This document shows, one piece after another, positions 52,677-63,025 of a DNA stretch of 64,000 nucleotides. Under the pieces are notes generated by a model. The model had not been told where the DNA came from and did not search any database. It saw only the letters and a program-made list of their open reading frames with translations. The stretch is from Bifidobacterium goeldii. GTDB lineage: Bacteria; Actinomycetota; Actinomycetes; Actinomycetales; Bifidobacteriaceae. The position numbers and the translations under genes are program-made. Positions within the stretch are counted from its first letter, which is position 1. Each line of letters opens with the position of its first letter. Where the stretch lies: positions 62,001 through 126,000 of the forward strand of contig NZ_QXGL01000006.1 in the NCBI RefSeq assembly GCF_003951095.1, in the 5' to 3' direction.

Positions 52677-54235
52677 AGGGTTCCTCCCACAATCCAAGTG
52701 TCAGACAGCATGCCAACGCGCTCAGCATCAGGAGCCAACGCTAACAAGTACGACACAGGGTCTTTGCCAAGTCGAGCTTCAGGGTCCATATCCAACCACG
52801 GAGCCAATACGGAAGCATGATTGCGCGCGGACGGCCACGGTACGCGGCAATCCGGCTCGTTACAGGTCACGCCAGGCATATCAACCAAATCAAGATCGAG
52901 ATCCTCGCCGATGGCACGCTCAATCGAACCGAGCGTGGCAATGAACGTGCGAGCATCCATGCGCGTAGTGAGCTGAACCACGGCAGACATCGCGTCCGGC
53001 CCCTCAAAATGAGCAACATGGTACAGCGGCGAAATACCTTCGACCTGATTGCCCGGAACGCCTTCTAGCGCAACGATCGCCGAGCGGAACAGCGTTTCCG
53101 CGTTGGTAGAACGGCTATCCATCGAGACAATCGCCGTATGGAACTGCGCCTCTTCCTGCTGCGACTGTGCATTAGCGCTGGTGTTTGCGCTGGCATTTGC
53201 ACTGGTGGCGTTTGCACTGTCAGCCGTTGCCGCCGTAGCCGCCCCTGCGGTCATCCACGCATCGTCAATACGCTCCACATCATCGCGATCGCCAGCTTCA
53301 GCTAACAGCTGCGCAACCGCTCCCCCATGCTCACCGTGCAGCACAGCATCAGGGTTGAGATCAGCCCACGGAGCTAGCACAAACGCGCGCTGCCATGCGC
53401 GCGGATGCGGCAAGGTCAGATCTGGATTCTCGCTGACTGTCCCGTCAAAATCAATAATGTCAAGGTCGAGTGTGCGCGAACTCCAATGCGTTTCACGCAC
53501 ACGCCCATGCGCAGCTTCGATCGCGAGCAACTCAGCAAGCAAGCGGTCAGCGTCAAGCGTGGTAGCGACTTCGATGACCGCGTTCAAAAAGTCTGGCGTG
53601 CCTTCAGGCATACCCCATGCGGCAGTGCGATAGAGCGGGGAAATACCGCGCACTTGTGTGCCTGGCAGCGCGTCGATACGTGCTACTGCGTCGCGCATCG
53701 TGGCGGCAACGTCGCCTTGATTGCCGCCGAGCGCAATGATTGCGTGGTGAACCTCAGCGCTAGTGCCCGTTACTGCCGCACCAGCTGCGCCAACTGCGTC
53801 AACTGTCTCAGCCGCGTCAGCATCAGCAGCACCAGCAGCAACAGCGCTCGCTGCAACCGCACCGCTACTCCCCTTGCGCCAACGTTCGATCGACACGCAC
53901 ACATCCGCAAATGGTACGGTAATCGGCGCTTTGGGCTTATGCACGGCGATATTGACCCCGTGCACGGTCGGATTGTCAGCAAGTATCGCGTCTGCGATGA
54001 GGGCTGCGAGCCGTTCGATAAGATCAACGTGCTCGCCTTCGATAATCGAAACGATTCGCTTGGCTACCCGACCATAGTCGACAGTATCGTGCAGGTCATC
54101 GCTACGACCGGCAGCAGCTAAATCAAGGTGCAGGGTCGCATCCACGACGAATGGCTGCGCACGCTCATGCTCATAGTCGAGCACACCATGCGTGCCCATT
54201 GCTTGCACGCCGGTTAAGCGTATCGTGTCCAACAT
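52673..54235 (-). CDS. folBK: Dihydroneopterin aldolase fused to HPPK, with a degenerate second HPPK-like domain
   Basis: 520 aa from the ATG at 54235 (AGGAGG). FolB occupies about residues 1-115 (DTIRLTGVQAMGTHGVLDYE, VHGVNIAVHKPKAPI). The HPPK domain follows an Ala/Asp-rich linker (HHAIIALGGNQGD, GISPLYRTAAWGMP, SSRTLDLDIIDFDG with the DxD site). After a second linker of Ala/Asn/Ser (NATSANASANTSANAQ) comes another ~160-residue HPPK-like copy (GISPLYHVAHFEGPD, GEDLDLDLVDMPG) that lacks the GGN opening and the Arg-rich loop, so it is probably inactive. The enzyme makes 6-hydroxymethyldihydropterin diphosphate for folate. Confidence 0.92.
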   Translation of the reverse strand: MLDTIRLTGVQAMGTHGVLDYEHERAQPFVVDATLHLDLAAAGRSDDLHDTVDYGRVAKRIVSIIEGEHVDLIERLAALIADAILADNPTVHGVNIAVHKPKAPITVPFADVCVSIERWRKGSSGAVAASAVAAGAADADAAETVDAVGAAGAAVTGTSAEVHHAIIALGGNQGDVAATMRDAVARIDALPGTQVRGISPLYRTAAWGMPEGTPDFLNAVIEVATTLDADRLLAELLAIEAAHGRVRETHWSSRTLDLDIIDFDGTVSENPDLTLPHPRAWQRAFVLAPWADLNPDAVLHGEHGGAVAQLLAEAGDRDDVERIDDAWMTAGAATAATADSANATSANASANTSANAQSQQEEAQFHTAIVSMDSRSTNAETLFRSAIVALEGVPGNQVEGISPLYHVAHFEGPDAMSAVVQLTTRMDARTFIATLGSIERAIGEDLDLDLVDMPGVTCNEPDCRVPWPSARNHASVLAPWLDMDPEARLGKDPVSYLLALAPDAERVGMLSDTWIVGGTL

Positions 54236-54317
54236 CGACAATCCTCCTGTTAGCTCCTGTTCGTACCGCATTGCGCACCCGCTGCCCACGACGCGTGCGC
54301 TCAAGCGCCAACACTTA

Positions 54318-55193
54318 TCAGTGTTGTGCTGCGCGCCTCCACAATGTGCCCATCGTTACGGCTGCGCGACTACGTGCCACATCGTGTACGCGCACTGCCC
54401 ATGCGCCATGCTCCGCGCACAATGCAGACAGTGCGGCGGTGGCGTTATCGCGATCATCCATTGTCGGTTCAGCAAAACCAGCGTCAGAGAGCGCAGCGGC
54501 GACAAAACGCTTGCGGGAAGCGCCAATCAGCACTGGATAGCCGGTGTTTTCAAACTCAGCTAAACCAGCCAGTAATGGCAAATTGTGGTCAATGTTTGGC
54601 TTAGAGAAGCCTAAACCGGGGTCGATAATAATCTGCTCGGGTTTCACGCCGGCGGCGATCACACCGTCTACTTGGCGCATGAGCTCGTCTTTTACGTCAC
54701 GCAAGACGCCATGCTCATAGTGCGAGGTGTCAGCGTCCGGCGTGCCACCTTGAGCGCCGGCAAGCCAGCCGCGCCAATGCTGCACGATGTACAAGCAGTC
54801 ATGCTCAGCAACGACGTGCGGCAGTTGAGCATCGAGTGTGCCACCGGATACATCATTGATAATCTGTGCGCCGCGTTCGAGAGCCGCCTCAGCTACGGAT
54901 GCGCGCGTCGTATCGATCGACAGTACCGTGTTGCCGCCGTTGATGAGCGCTTCGACAGCGCCGGTAATGCGCGCAAGTTCGTCCTCTTCAGAAACACGTT
55001 TAGCACCTGGGCGAGTGGATTCAGCACCGATATCAATAATGTCAGCGCCAGCATTAAGCATTGCCAGTCCGTGCTCGCGAGCTTTCGCGGGGTCGAGCCA
55101 CAAGCCACCATCAGAGAACGAGTCTTCAGTAATGTTCAGCACGCCCATAACCAGCGTGTGATCAGTGTTACGCAAGCTTTGCAGATCAGTCAT
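54318..55193 (-). CDS. folP: Dihydropteroate synthase
   Basis: 291 aa. TIM-barrel signatures MGVLNITEDSFSDGG (residues ~17-31), IDIGAESTRPGA, LSIDTTRASVAEAAL, INDVSGG and IIDPGLGFSK are all present. It joins the pterin diphosphate with p-aminobenzoate and is the sulfonamide target. It lies between folE and folBK in the minus-strand folate operon; AGGGGAACA precedes the ATG. Confidence 0.96.
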   Translation of the reverse strand: MTDLQSLRNTDHTLVMGVLNITEDSFSDGGLWLDPAKAREHGLAMLNAGADIIDIGAESTRPGAKRVSEEDELARITGAVEALINGGNTVLSIDTTRASVAEAALERGAQIINDVSGGTLDAQLPHVVAEHDCLYIVQHWRGWLAGAQGGTPDADTSHYEHGVLRDVKDELMRQVDGVIAAGVKPEQIIIDPGLGFSKPNIDHNLPLLAGLAEFENTGYPVLIGASRKRFVAAALSDAGFAEPTMDDRDNATAALSALCAEHGAWAVRVHDVARSRAAVTMGTLWRRAAQH

Positions 55194-55247
55194 TGTTCCC
55201 CTTCGCTATATGTACAACGCATTCATACAACTCAACTCATGCACAGC

Positions 55248-55814
55248 TCAGTGCTTTGCCATAATCAAGCTCATTGCTTCAGCGCGCGTAGCGGGATTGC
55301 GCATCACACCACGCACTGCGGAAGTAACGGTGCGCGAGGCGGGCTTGTTCACACCGCGCATAGCCATGCACATGTGTTCGCATTCCGTCACCACGATTAC
55401 GCCTTTAGCATCCGCGTATTCCATCAGCGCGTCAGCTACCTGCTGTGTAATACGCTCCTGTACTTGCGGGCGGCGAGCATACAATTCCACCAAGCGCGCC
55501 AACTTGCTCAAACCCACAACCTGCCCATGGGAAGGAATGTAGCCCACGTGCGCAAAACCGTGGAAGGGCAGCAGATGATGCTCGCATACGGAAAACAGTT
55601 CAATATCGCGCACCAGCACCATTTCGTCAGTATCTACTGGGAAGCGCTTTTCCAGCACTTCTTGCGGTCCGCGGCCCAGACCTGCGAAAATCTCGCGGCC
55701 GGCTCGCGCAATACGGTCCGGAGTTTCCAGCAGTCCCTCACGGTCAGGATCTTCACCAATCGACTTCAAAAACAGTCGGACCGCCTGCTTCACGCCTTCT
55801 TCGTCATACGCCAC
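55248..55814 (-). CDS. folE: GTP cyclohydrolase I
   Basis: 188 aa from a GTG start (AGGAAGGATAATGAC upstream). [18 protein letters not shown] contains the zinc-binding Cys-His, and [11 protein letters not shown] the second zinc Cys and catalytic region. It opens the folate pathway by turning GTP into dihydroneopterin triphosphate. The gene lies 54 bp upstream of folP and 145 bp downstream of ftsH. Confidence 0.96.
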   Translation of the reverse strand: MAYDEEGVKQAVRLFLKSIGEDPDREGLLETPDRIARAGREIFAGLGRGPQEVLEKRFPVDTDEMVLVRDIELFSVCEHHLLPFHGFAHVGYIPSHGQVVGLSKLARLVELYARRPQVQERITQQVADALMEYADAKGVIVVTECEHMCMAMRGVNKPASRTVTSAVRGVMRNPATRAEAMSLIMAKH

Positions 55815-55959
55815 GTCATTATCCTTCCTGCTTCAACGCTCAACTCCTTGTGCCCGGCACCCCGCCCAGCAGCAAAGGAAGAACTGCACATACTGCACAT
55901 ACAAGTTGCGGCGTGCCGTCGATGCAGCACGCCGCAACCTTTCATCATCTACCGCCGTT

Positions 55960-58038
55960 TCACTCGCCGGGCTTCATGCCCACGGAACGCTTGAGCGATT
56001 CGGGAATCTCCACCGGAGGAATGTCGGAATCCGGGCGGCGATCGTCGGAAAGCCACACTGGGCGTTCGGGAGCCTTGCGAATGTTCGCGAAGATCGCAGC
56101 CAGTTCCTTCTCGTTCAGCGTTTCCTTGACGAGCAGCTGGCGAACGAGCTCATCGAGCACATCGCGGTTTTCGTTGATGATGTTCCACGCCTCAGTGTGC
56201 GCAGTTTCAACGAGCTGACGCACTTCGTCGTCGATAATCTCAGCGGTCTGGTTGGAGTACTTGTGCGGTGCGAGCGCATCATAGTCAGCGCCGTTCGTAT
56301 CGTCAGTACCCCACTTGATCGCACCGAGCTTCTTCGAGAAGCCGTATTCGAGCACCATCGTGCGAGCGATATTCGTAGCCTTTTCGATATCGTTCGAAGC
56401 GCCAGTGGTCGGATCGTGGAAGACGATCTCTTCCGCAGTACGGCCGCCCATCGCGTATGCCATCTGGTCAAGCAGCTGGTTACGGCTCATCGAATAACGA
56501 TCGGACGTCGGCATAACCGCCGTGTAGCCGAGCGCGCGGCCACGCGGCAGAATCGTCACCTTCGTCACCGGATCCGTGTTGTGCAGTGCGGCTGCAACAA
56601 GCGCGTGGCCACCCTCATGGTAGGCGGTGTTACGCAGCTCATCGAGCGCCATACCCTTCGAGCGGCGCTTCGGACCAGCTTGCACACGGTCGATAGCCTC
56701 GTCGATCGCACGATTGTCGATCAGCTGAGCGCCAGCGCGAGCGCACAACAGTGCAGCTTCGTTGAGCACGTTCGCCAAGTCAGCACCAGTGAAGCCTGGA
56801 GTGCGCACAGCAATCATGTGTAGGTCAACGTCCGGCACGAACGGCTTGCCCTTAGCGTGCACCTTCAGGATTTCCTCACGGCCTTCAAGGTCTGGAGCTT
56901 CAACAGCAACCTGACGGTCGAAACGGCCCGGACGCAGCAGTGCCGGGTCGAGCACGTCGGGGCGGTTGGTTGCAGCGATAATAATCAGGTTCGTATCGTT
57001 GTCGAAGCCGTCCATTTCCACGAGCAGCTGGTTGAGCGTCTGTTCACGCTCGTCGTGGCCGCCGGACATGCCGGAACCACGCTTGCGGCCGACAGCATCG
57101 ATCTCATCAATGAAGATGATTGCCGGAGCGTTCTTCTTCGCCTCGTCGAACAGGTCACGCACGCGGGAAGCACCCAAGCCGACGAACATTTCCACGAAGT
57201 CAGAGCCGGCCATCGCGTAGAACGGCACGCCAGCTTCACCTGCGATAGCGCGTGCAAGCAGCGTCTTACCAGTACCTGGAGGGCCGTAGAGCAGCACGCC
57301 ACGCGGAATGCGCGCGCCAAGCGCCTTGTACTTAGACGGATCCTTGAGGAAGTCCTTGATCTCCTCAACTTCCTGCACGGCCGCGTCTTCACCAGCAACG
57401 TCTGCGAACTTGGTGGTCGGCGTCTGGCCTTCCAGCAGCTTGCCGTTGTTCTTGCGCCCAGGCATGCCGAACATGCCACCGGCACCGCCCATGCGGCTCA
57501 TCAGCAGCCAGAAGATGAGGATCATGATCACGAACGGCAGAATCGTGCTCAGCAGGTAGCTGATCATGCTGGTCTGCTGCATGTCGGAAGTCCAACCCTT
57601 GGTCGGGTTAGCCTTCTGTACTGCCTGCACTACCTGCGCACCCTGGGCGAACGTGTAGTAGAACTGCACGTTCTTGCCATAGTTGTGCGTCTTGCCAGTG
57701 TCAGGATCAGCCTTGGTGAAGTCGCTCTTCAGCTCAAGCTGCACTTGCTGCTTGTTGTCAATGATCTTCGCGTAGGCAACGTTTTCATTGTTCAGCAGCG
57801 CGAAGCCATCTTTCGTATCGATGGTCTGGCTGCCCGTGCCGCTAAACAGCTGGAAACCGATGACTGCCATGACGACCAGCAGCACGCCCCACAGCCACGG
57901 GGATTGCCAGAATGGGCGCGGGCCGTCAGAGTTGCGGTTACCGTTCGGATTATCAGGCTGGTTACGTCGGAACGGGTTGCCGTTCGGACGGTTACCGTCG
58001 CCCGATGGCGGCCGTTGCGGACCTTGAGGATAAGTCAT
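55960..58038 (-). CDS. ftsH: ATP-dependent zinc metalloprotease FtsH
   Basis: 692 aa. Two N-terminal membrane helices (about residues 46-65, [19 protein letters not shown], and 165-185, [19 protein letters not shown]) flank a short outer domain. The AAA module has [23 protein letters not shown] and the second region of homology ([19 protein letters not shown]). The protease zinc site is HEGGH. It degrades misfolded membrane proteins. The N-terminus is unusually rich in Pro, Asn and Gly. The gene follows hpt by six bases. Confidence 0.97.
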   Translation of the reverse strand: MTYPQGPQRPPSGDGNRPNGNPFRRNQPDNPNGNRNSDGPRPFWQSPWLWGVLLVVMAVIGFQLFSGTGSQTIDTKDGFALLNNENVAYAKIIDNKQQVQLELKSDFTKADPDTGKTHNYGKNVQFYYTFAQGAQVVQAVQKANPTKGWTSDMQQTSMISYLLSTILPFVIMILIFWLLMSRMGGAGGMFGMPGRKNNGKLLEGQTPTTKFADVAGEDAAVQEVEEIKDFLKDPSKYKALGARIPRGVLLYGPPGTGKTLLARAIAGEAGVPFYAMAGSDFVEMFVGLGASRVRDLFDEAKKNAPAIIFIDEIDAVGRKRGSGMSGGHDEREQTLNQLLVEMDGFDNDTNLIIIAATNRPDVLDPALLRPGRFDRQVAVEAPDLEGREEILKVHAKGKPFVPDVDLHMIAVRTPGFTGADLANVLNEAALLCARAGAQLIDNRAIDEAIDRVQAGPKRRSKGMALDELRNTAYHEGGHALVAAALHNTDPVTKVTILPRGRALGYTAVMPTSDRYSMSRNQLLDQMAYAMGGRTAEEIVFHDPTTGASNDIEKATNIARTMVLEYGFSKKLGAIKWGTDDTNGADYDALAPHKYSNQTAEIIDDEVRQLVETAHTEAWNIINENRDVLDELVRQLLVKETLNEKELAAIFANIRKAPERPVWLSDDRRPDSDIPPVEIPESLKRSVGMKPGE

Positions 58039-58044
58039 ACTGCG

Positions 58045-58611
58045 TTATTCTCCTTGATACACTTCGGGCTTGAGCACGGCGATGGAATCGAGGTTGCGGA
58101 ATCGCTCGTCATAGTCGAGTCCGAATCCGACGACGAATTCGTCGGGGATCTCATAGCCCTGATACTTCACGTCAACGTCAACCTCGCGGCGTGACGGCTT
58201 TTGCAGCAGCGCAAAAATTTCCACCGACGCTGCTCCACGCCTCTTCAGCTCCTCGACGAGCCATGCAAGGGTTCGCCCCGAATCTACGATATCTTCCACG
58301 ATGAGAATGTGCCGACCGCGAACATCGGTAGACAGATCTTGACGGATTGTCACGGTACCGCTCGATGTGGTGCCCGAACCATAGCTGGATAGGCTCATGA
58401 AGTCCATTTGCACGGGGATGCTCAACGCCTGCGAGAACGCGGCCAGCGTGTTGACGGCACCTTTGAGCACGGCAACGAGCAGCGGGTCCTTTCCCCGGTA
58501 GTCCTCGCTTACTTGGGCAGCGACTTCGTTGATCTTCTGTTCAATTTGAGCTTTACTGACCAGCTCATGATCGATCTGGTCCTGAACGTCGGCGATTTGC
58601 ATGCTCTCCAT
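58045..58611 (-). CDS. hpt: Hypoxanthine-guanine phosphoribosyltransferase
   Basis: 188 aa from the first ATG, which lies inside the end of tilS; ATG 58602 three codons later is an alternative. The PRPP-binding loop ILIVEDIVDSGRTLAWL and the purine-contact region YEIPDEFVVGFGLDYDERFRN identify it. It salvages hypoxanthine and guanine. tilS-hpt-ftsH order is conserved in many Gram-positive bacteria. Confidence 0.95.
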   Translation of the reverse strand: MESMQIADVQDQIDHELVSKAQIEQKINEVAAQVSEDYRGKDPLLVAVLKGAVNTLAAFSQALSIPVQMDFMSLSSYGSGTTSSGTVTIRQDLSTDVRGRHILIVEDIVDSGRTLAWLVEELKRRGAASVEIFALLQKPSRREVDVDVKYQGYEIPDEFVVGFGLDYDERFRNLDSIAVLKPEVYQGE

Positions 58612-59698
58612 CTTGGCACAGGCGAATGACGTGTTTCCTACGGTTTACTGAATATCCACTAGGAAGATTCACGGCTCCTTGACCATGCCAGTGTGTGATG
58701 AGCTGGTCAATTGCCTCAATGTGCCGCGCGGAAGCATTAATGCCAGCGCCTGCGAGCGCATGTGCGAGCACTCGCAAGCGGATTGCGGGGTGCTCATGGG
58801 CAAGCACGCTAGCTGATAAGCGCAGAATATCGTCAGCTGGGTCGAGCCACGCGCGCTGAAGGGCCGCGTCGGCTTGTGCGTCGAGATAGTCTTTGTCGCG
58901 GCGCAGCAGCTTCGAGCCGTGCGCGAGATGCGCAGCGATGTTTCCGCCGGCGAAATCAGTAAGGAATGGGAGCAGCATATGGCGGATACGCGAGCGCAAC
59001 GGATATACCGCCGTTAGCTCCTGCGGCGCGTTGAGTAATGCTGGAGATAGTTTGTCATCGCCGTTGGTTGGGTCATCCCACCATTCGAGATGTAAGTCTT
59101 CGCAGATGCCGGTGGTATCAGCGCGTGTCAGATCGATGAGCGGGCGAAGAAAACGCACCCCATCGCGTTCGAATGTTTCCGGCATGCCAGCGAGCGCGTC
59201 TACACCTTCGGAGCGTAGCAACCCAATGAGTACGGTTTCCGCTTGATCATCCAGCGTGTGTGCCAACAGTACGGCGGCTGCATTGATCTCGCGCGCTGTC
59301 TCGCAGATCGCCGCGTATCGAGCGTCGCGAGCCGCAGCTTCCGCTCCCCTGCCATCATCGGTGACGGTAATACGGCGCACGATGACTGGATCCAAGTCGA
59401 GCTGCTGACATCGCTGTGCAGCCTGCTGCGCGACCGTCTGCGAGCCGGCTTGTAAAGTGTGATCAATAATGATCGCACCGCAGCGTACTCTAAGCGCAGC
59501 ACACACAATGTGCGCCACGGCAGCGAGCGCCATCGAATCGCGCCCTCCTGAGCAGGCAACGAGTACGAGCGGCGCATCCGCGTCAGGTTCATGCTCACCA
59601 TGTTCGCGTAAGCACTCCGGTGGCGCGCTGATGCCAGCGTTTTCAAGAGTTGCGCGTACCGCTCCTACAGCGCGGCGCATTCGAGCGGTGTACGGCAT
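58565..59698 (-). CDS. tilS: tRNA(Ile) lysidine synthetase
   Basis: 377 aa. The PP-loop reads VACSGGRDSMALA (residues ~47-59). VLLAHTLDDQAETVLIGLLR and FLRPLIDLTRADTTGIC are the typical N-type ATPase core motifs. It converts C34 of tRNA-Ile(CAU) to lysidine in the cytoplasm and is essential. AGGAGA lies ten bases before the ATG. It overlaps hpt by 47 bp. Confidence 0.95.
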   Translation of the reverse strand: MPYTARMRRAVGAVRATLENAGISAPPECLREHGEHEPDADAPLVLVACSGGRDSMALAAVAHIVCAALRVRCGAIIIDHTLQAGSQTVAQQAAQRCQQLDLDPVIVRRITVTDDGRGAEAAARDARYAAICETAREINAAAVLLAHTLDDQAETVLIGLLRSEGVDALAGMPETFERDGVRFLRPLIDLTRADTTGICEDLHLEWWDDPTNGDDKLSPALLNAPQELTAVYPLRSRIRHMLLPFLTDFAGGNIAAHLAHGSKLLRRDKDYLDAQADAALQRAWLDPADDILRLSASVLAHEHPAIRLRVLAHALAGAGINASARHIEAIDQLITHWHGQGAVNLPSGYSVNRRKHVIRLCQDGEHANRRRSGPDRS

Positions 59699-59770
59699 AC
59701 GTTGTCTTTCTCCTGTGCCTGATGCAATACTGCTTGTTGACTGCTTGTTGCCCGCCTGCGTTGTATCGCT

Positions 59771-61231
59771 TTACAGCGCGGGCAGTTTGGCGGCCATGAC
59801 GTTGATTGCCTGCGCGGCTTCCCAATAGTTCGCCGCATCGTTGACGATGACTGCAAACGAGAGCACGCCACCGTTGGTGCGCGACACATTACCCGTAAGC
59901 GAGGTGACCGTATCGAGGCTGCCGGTTTTAACACGGTACAAACCGTTGTCATCACCACTGACGATACGCCGACGCGCAGTGCCGACAAGGCCTGGGATTG
60001 ACAGTCCTTCAGCGGCGGCCGTAGCCGAGCCAGCAGTGAGATTGTGCGCTTGCACGCCAACCAGTGTTTTCACGCTGACTTGCGAGCCGGGGGCGAGGCC
60101 TGAACAGTCGGCGATAGTCAAGCCTTGCGTATCAATACCTGCCTCGCGCAGTACATCAGCTACCGCTTGCGTATCGGTCGCAATACTGTTGCCCGTACCA
60201 CGCTTCAACGCAGTGAGACGACCAAACTCGTCGGCCAGCGTGTTATCAGAATGCCGCAACATAAACGCCATGACCTCGTTGAGCGGCGCAGAACTGACCG
60301 ATGCGAGCGCGGACGTGCCCGCAGCCACCGTGCCGGCGGTCGGCTCGCCGTTCACCGTGATGCCGTTATCGGCAAGTCGCTGTGCGAATACTGCGGCCGT
60401 ATCTTGCGCAGTATGTTCTGACAGCACCGGGTATTGGCTGGAATCGTCAGGATTCGTAGGCTTGGATACGCCTTCCTCATTCCATTGGCGGCCGCCGTCG
60501 ATCGCCATCGTGGAAATTGGCGTGCAATAGCGATGTTCCGCATTATTTTCGCTGATATTGTTCGGCGTGCGATCAGTGCCAAACAGCGAATCGTCGTATA
60601 CGAGATCGACCTGCGTAATACCGCGCTGGAGCAGCGCATCCGCTGTGCGCTTAGCAAGCGTACCAAGGCCTGCATGACCGTTGATATGATCAGGGTCGCT
60701 CTGCCCCTCGCCGAGCAGCATGTCACCATTGCCTTTCAGCACTAGTGTTTTTACATTGCCGTCGCTTTGGATAAGGTACGTTTGCGTGTCCAGCGTGGAC
60801 CCCATGTCAAGCGTGCTTGCCGCAGCAAACGCGGTGAGTGTTTTCATGGTGGAGGCTGGCTGGCGCGGAGTGCCAGCGTCGCGTTCAGCGACAATATTGC
60901 CTTGTCCATCGGCGATAGCGATCGAGAACGACGTTCCAATGTTTGCTGTGGCAGCGAACTCGTCGATAATCTGCTGTGCGGCGTGACTATCGACAGGAAT
61001 CGTCAAATCTACATCGTCGGCGATAGTTCCAGCCGCGCGCGCCGTGAGCGGATCGGGCACAGTACGCGTGTGCACTGGGCGCAAAGTGAGTACGCCAGGC
61101 ACCACGTCGACCATGTCAGCAACACCGTACCCGATCATCACAGCGACCGTAACGCATGCGGATACCAGAATCGTCCATATGCGCCGCGATGCCGCTTTCC
61201 GTGCGCGCCGTGCCGCAGCCCTCCGTGCCAC
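59771..61231 (-). CDS. dacB: D-alanyl-D-alanine carboxypeptidase/endopeptidase (PBP4 type)
   Basis: 486 aa from a GTG with AAGGAG upstream. An Arg-rich N-terminus is followed by one membrane helix (about residues 19-38, IWTILVSACVTVAVMIGYGV). The three penicillin-binding motifs are present: STMK (in PASTMKTLTAF), SDN (in RHSDNTLADEFGRL) and KTG (in YRVKTGSLDTV). It trims peptidoglycan peptides outside the membrane. It lies 72 bp upstream of tilS, as in other bifidobacteria. Confidence 0.94.
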   Translation of the reverse strand: MARRAAARRARKAASRRIWTILVSACVTVAVMIGYGVADMVDVVPGVLTLRPVHTRTVPDPLTARAAGTIADDVDLTIPVDSHAAQQIIDEFAATANIGTSFSIAIADGQGNIVAERDAGTPRQPASTMKTLTAFAAASTLDMGSTLDTQTYLIQSDGNVKTLVLKGNGDMLLGEGQSDPDHINGHAGLGTLAKRTADALLQRGITQVDLVYDDSLFGTDRTPNNISENNAEHRYCTPISTMAIDGGRQWNEEGVSKPTNPDDSSQYPVLSEHTAQDTAAVFAQRLADNGITVNGEPTAGTVAAGTSALASVSSAPLNEVMAFMLRHSDNTLADEFGRLTALKRGTGNSIATDTQAVADVLREAGIDTQGLTIADCSGLAPGSQVSVKTLVGVQAHNLTAGSATAAAEGLSIPGLVGTARRRIVSGDDNGLYRVKTGSLDTVTSLTGNVSRTNGGVLSFAVIVNDAANYWEAAQAINVMAAKLPAL

Positions 61232-61348
61232 GCGTGAGCTCCTTACCGTGTAAAACTAGGTTGCCGCCGCAAAGGAACATATTTCGACGTATCTCAATAT
61301 GTTGCATATATAGTGCACGCGCAGCCGGATGCAATGAGCCGGTTCACG

Positions 61349-63025
61349 CTAGCGTTGCAGCGCCGCGAACGAATCCAGCGTATGTACGACTCTGATCGCT
61401 CGCGCATCCAACAGCTTACCGCCAAGCCATGAACCGATAATTACTGCGGCCAATCCATTAACTAATCCGACCGGCATCAGCACCCAATACCATGCGTACC
61501 ACGTTAGGCCGCCGCTCAATGCGAGCACTGCCGCAACAATCCCAGTGGGAAGCATGAGTGCCGCTGAGCCAAACAAATGAATAAATGGGAAAAACCCTTG
61601 TGCCATTGCACGCCCTTGTGGCGTGGAGAATGGCTTGTCCATTGAGGGCACGGGGTACATGAACGAGCAGTTGACTACTTCGGCGAGGCCGAGCGCGCTC
61701 AGTGAAACGCTAATGCCGATCACTAAGAACGTCAGTCCGGTGAGCAGACCGCCGGATGTACGCCAATCGCCAGTGATTACCAAGCACACGAGCGCCATGA
61801 CTGTGAGATACACGGCGCATATGACGCCGAATACACGCACGCGAGCCACGCGATCGTCATGTCCGCGCACGCCGGCAAGCACTTCCATCGTGAAGCCGCG
61901 GCCATCATATGCTAGGCCATTGCCTTCAAGCATCGGCATGAGCCAGCCGCCCCAAATCAGGCTCTGCCAAACCATTGCAGCGCCTCCGTCTTGCATGCCG
62001 AGGCCGTTTGCTTGGAAGGAGAAAACAACTACGAACAATACCGGCATGATGAACAGCATCATCTGCCGCGGGTCGCGTTTGAGATAGGTGAACAAGCGTG
62101 CCGACAATGCTCCGGAGACGCTGTCTGGCATCCAGCCGAATGCGCCGATGCCTTTGGCTGTGACCGTACGCTCAGCAGCGCCTGCGGTGAGGCGATCACG
62201 GCGTAGACACCACACGCATCCAGCAAAGCACAATGCCCAAGTGAGTGCGAGGATAAGAATGCGGGCGGCGAGCAGGCCGTATGAGCCACTGAATGCGTCG
62301 AATGGCAGCTGGAATGCGGCGCCGAGCGGCGTCCATGACAGTACTGCTGTTACGCGCGATAGTGCGGTGACATCGGGACCGCCTGCTCCGTTCGAACTGG
62401 TGATTAAGTTCGGCAGCTGGCAAGCGAAGACGAATACGGTCATCGTGATGACATAGAGCAGCGCTTTGCCACGCTTGGAAGTCACGAGTGTGGTAGCTGT
62501 AGAAATGATCAGCTTAGCGATGCTCATCATCGTGATGATAGTGAGCGGAGCGGCAACGATTGCAGCAATGACAACGTCTGCACCCATCCAGCGGTAGGAC
62601 AGTGACCACAGCATTAATGCCAACGTTCCGCAGATTGCGGGAATGCCGCTTAAACCAGCCAGCACGACGCCCAATTGCAAGCGAACATCGGGAATGCCAT
62701 ACAGTGTGAACCGTTTCGGGCTCATCGTGGATCCATCGCCGATGAGCATAAGTTGAACGAATGCGACCATGATCATCGCGAATGAGCCAAGCAGAATCAC
62801 GATAACGTGCATCGTTGCCAAGAATGCATACAAACCGAATTCACTGATAGCAATCCGCATCAGCGGACCACCGAGGAAGAATGCGAGCGCGCCGGTGCCA
62901 ACTACGGCACTCACGCCGAAAACGATGGCGATCACATAGCCGACGGTTTGCCAGGCTGATTTGCGCAAAGTAGCGAATGTGAGTGCCCAGCGCAGGCGAA
63001 CTATGGTGAGTGCGGTTTCCATCAC
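61349..63025 (-). CDS. ABC transporter permease
   Basis: 558 aa with roughly twelve hydrophobic helices and no soluble domain; the start is GTG 63025 or ATG 63022, both overlapping the ATPase stop (GTGATG). It is a large-permease type (ABC-2-like) that works with the preceding ATPase. The substrate is unknown. The gene ends 117 bp before dacB. Confidence 0.88.
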   Translation of the reverse strand: MMETALTIVRLRWALTFATLRKSAWQTVGYVIAIVFGVSAVVGTGALAFFLGGPLMRIAISEFGLYAFLATMHVIVILLGSFAMIMVAFVQLMLIGDGSTMSPKRFTLYGIPDVRLQLGVVLAGLSGIPAICGTLALMLWSLSYRWMGADVVIAAIVAAPLTIITMMSIAKLIISTATTLVTSKRGKALLYVITMTVFVFACQLPNLITSSNGAGGPDVTALSRVTAVLSWTPLGAAFQLPFDAFSGSYGLLAARILILALTWALCFAGCVWCLRRDRLTAGAAERTVTAKGIGAFGWMPDSVSGALSARLFTYLKRDPRQMMLFIMPVLFVVVFSFQANGLGMQDGGAAMVWQSLIWGGWLMPMLEGNGLAYDGRGFTMEVLAGVRGHDDRVARVRVFGVICAVYLTVMALVCLVITGDWRTSGGLLTGLTFLVIGISVSLSALGLAEVVNCSFMYPVPSMDKPFSTPQGRAMAQGFFPFIHLFGSAALMLPTGIVAAVLALSGGLTWYAWYWVLMPVGLVNGLAAVIIGSWLGGKLLDARAIRVVHTLDSFAALQR

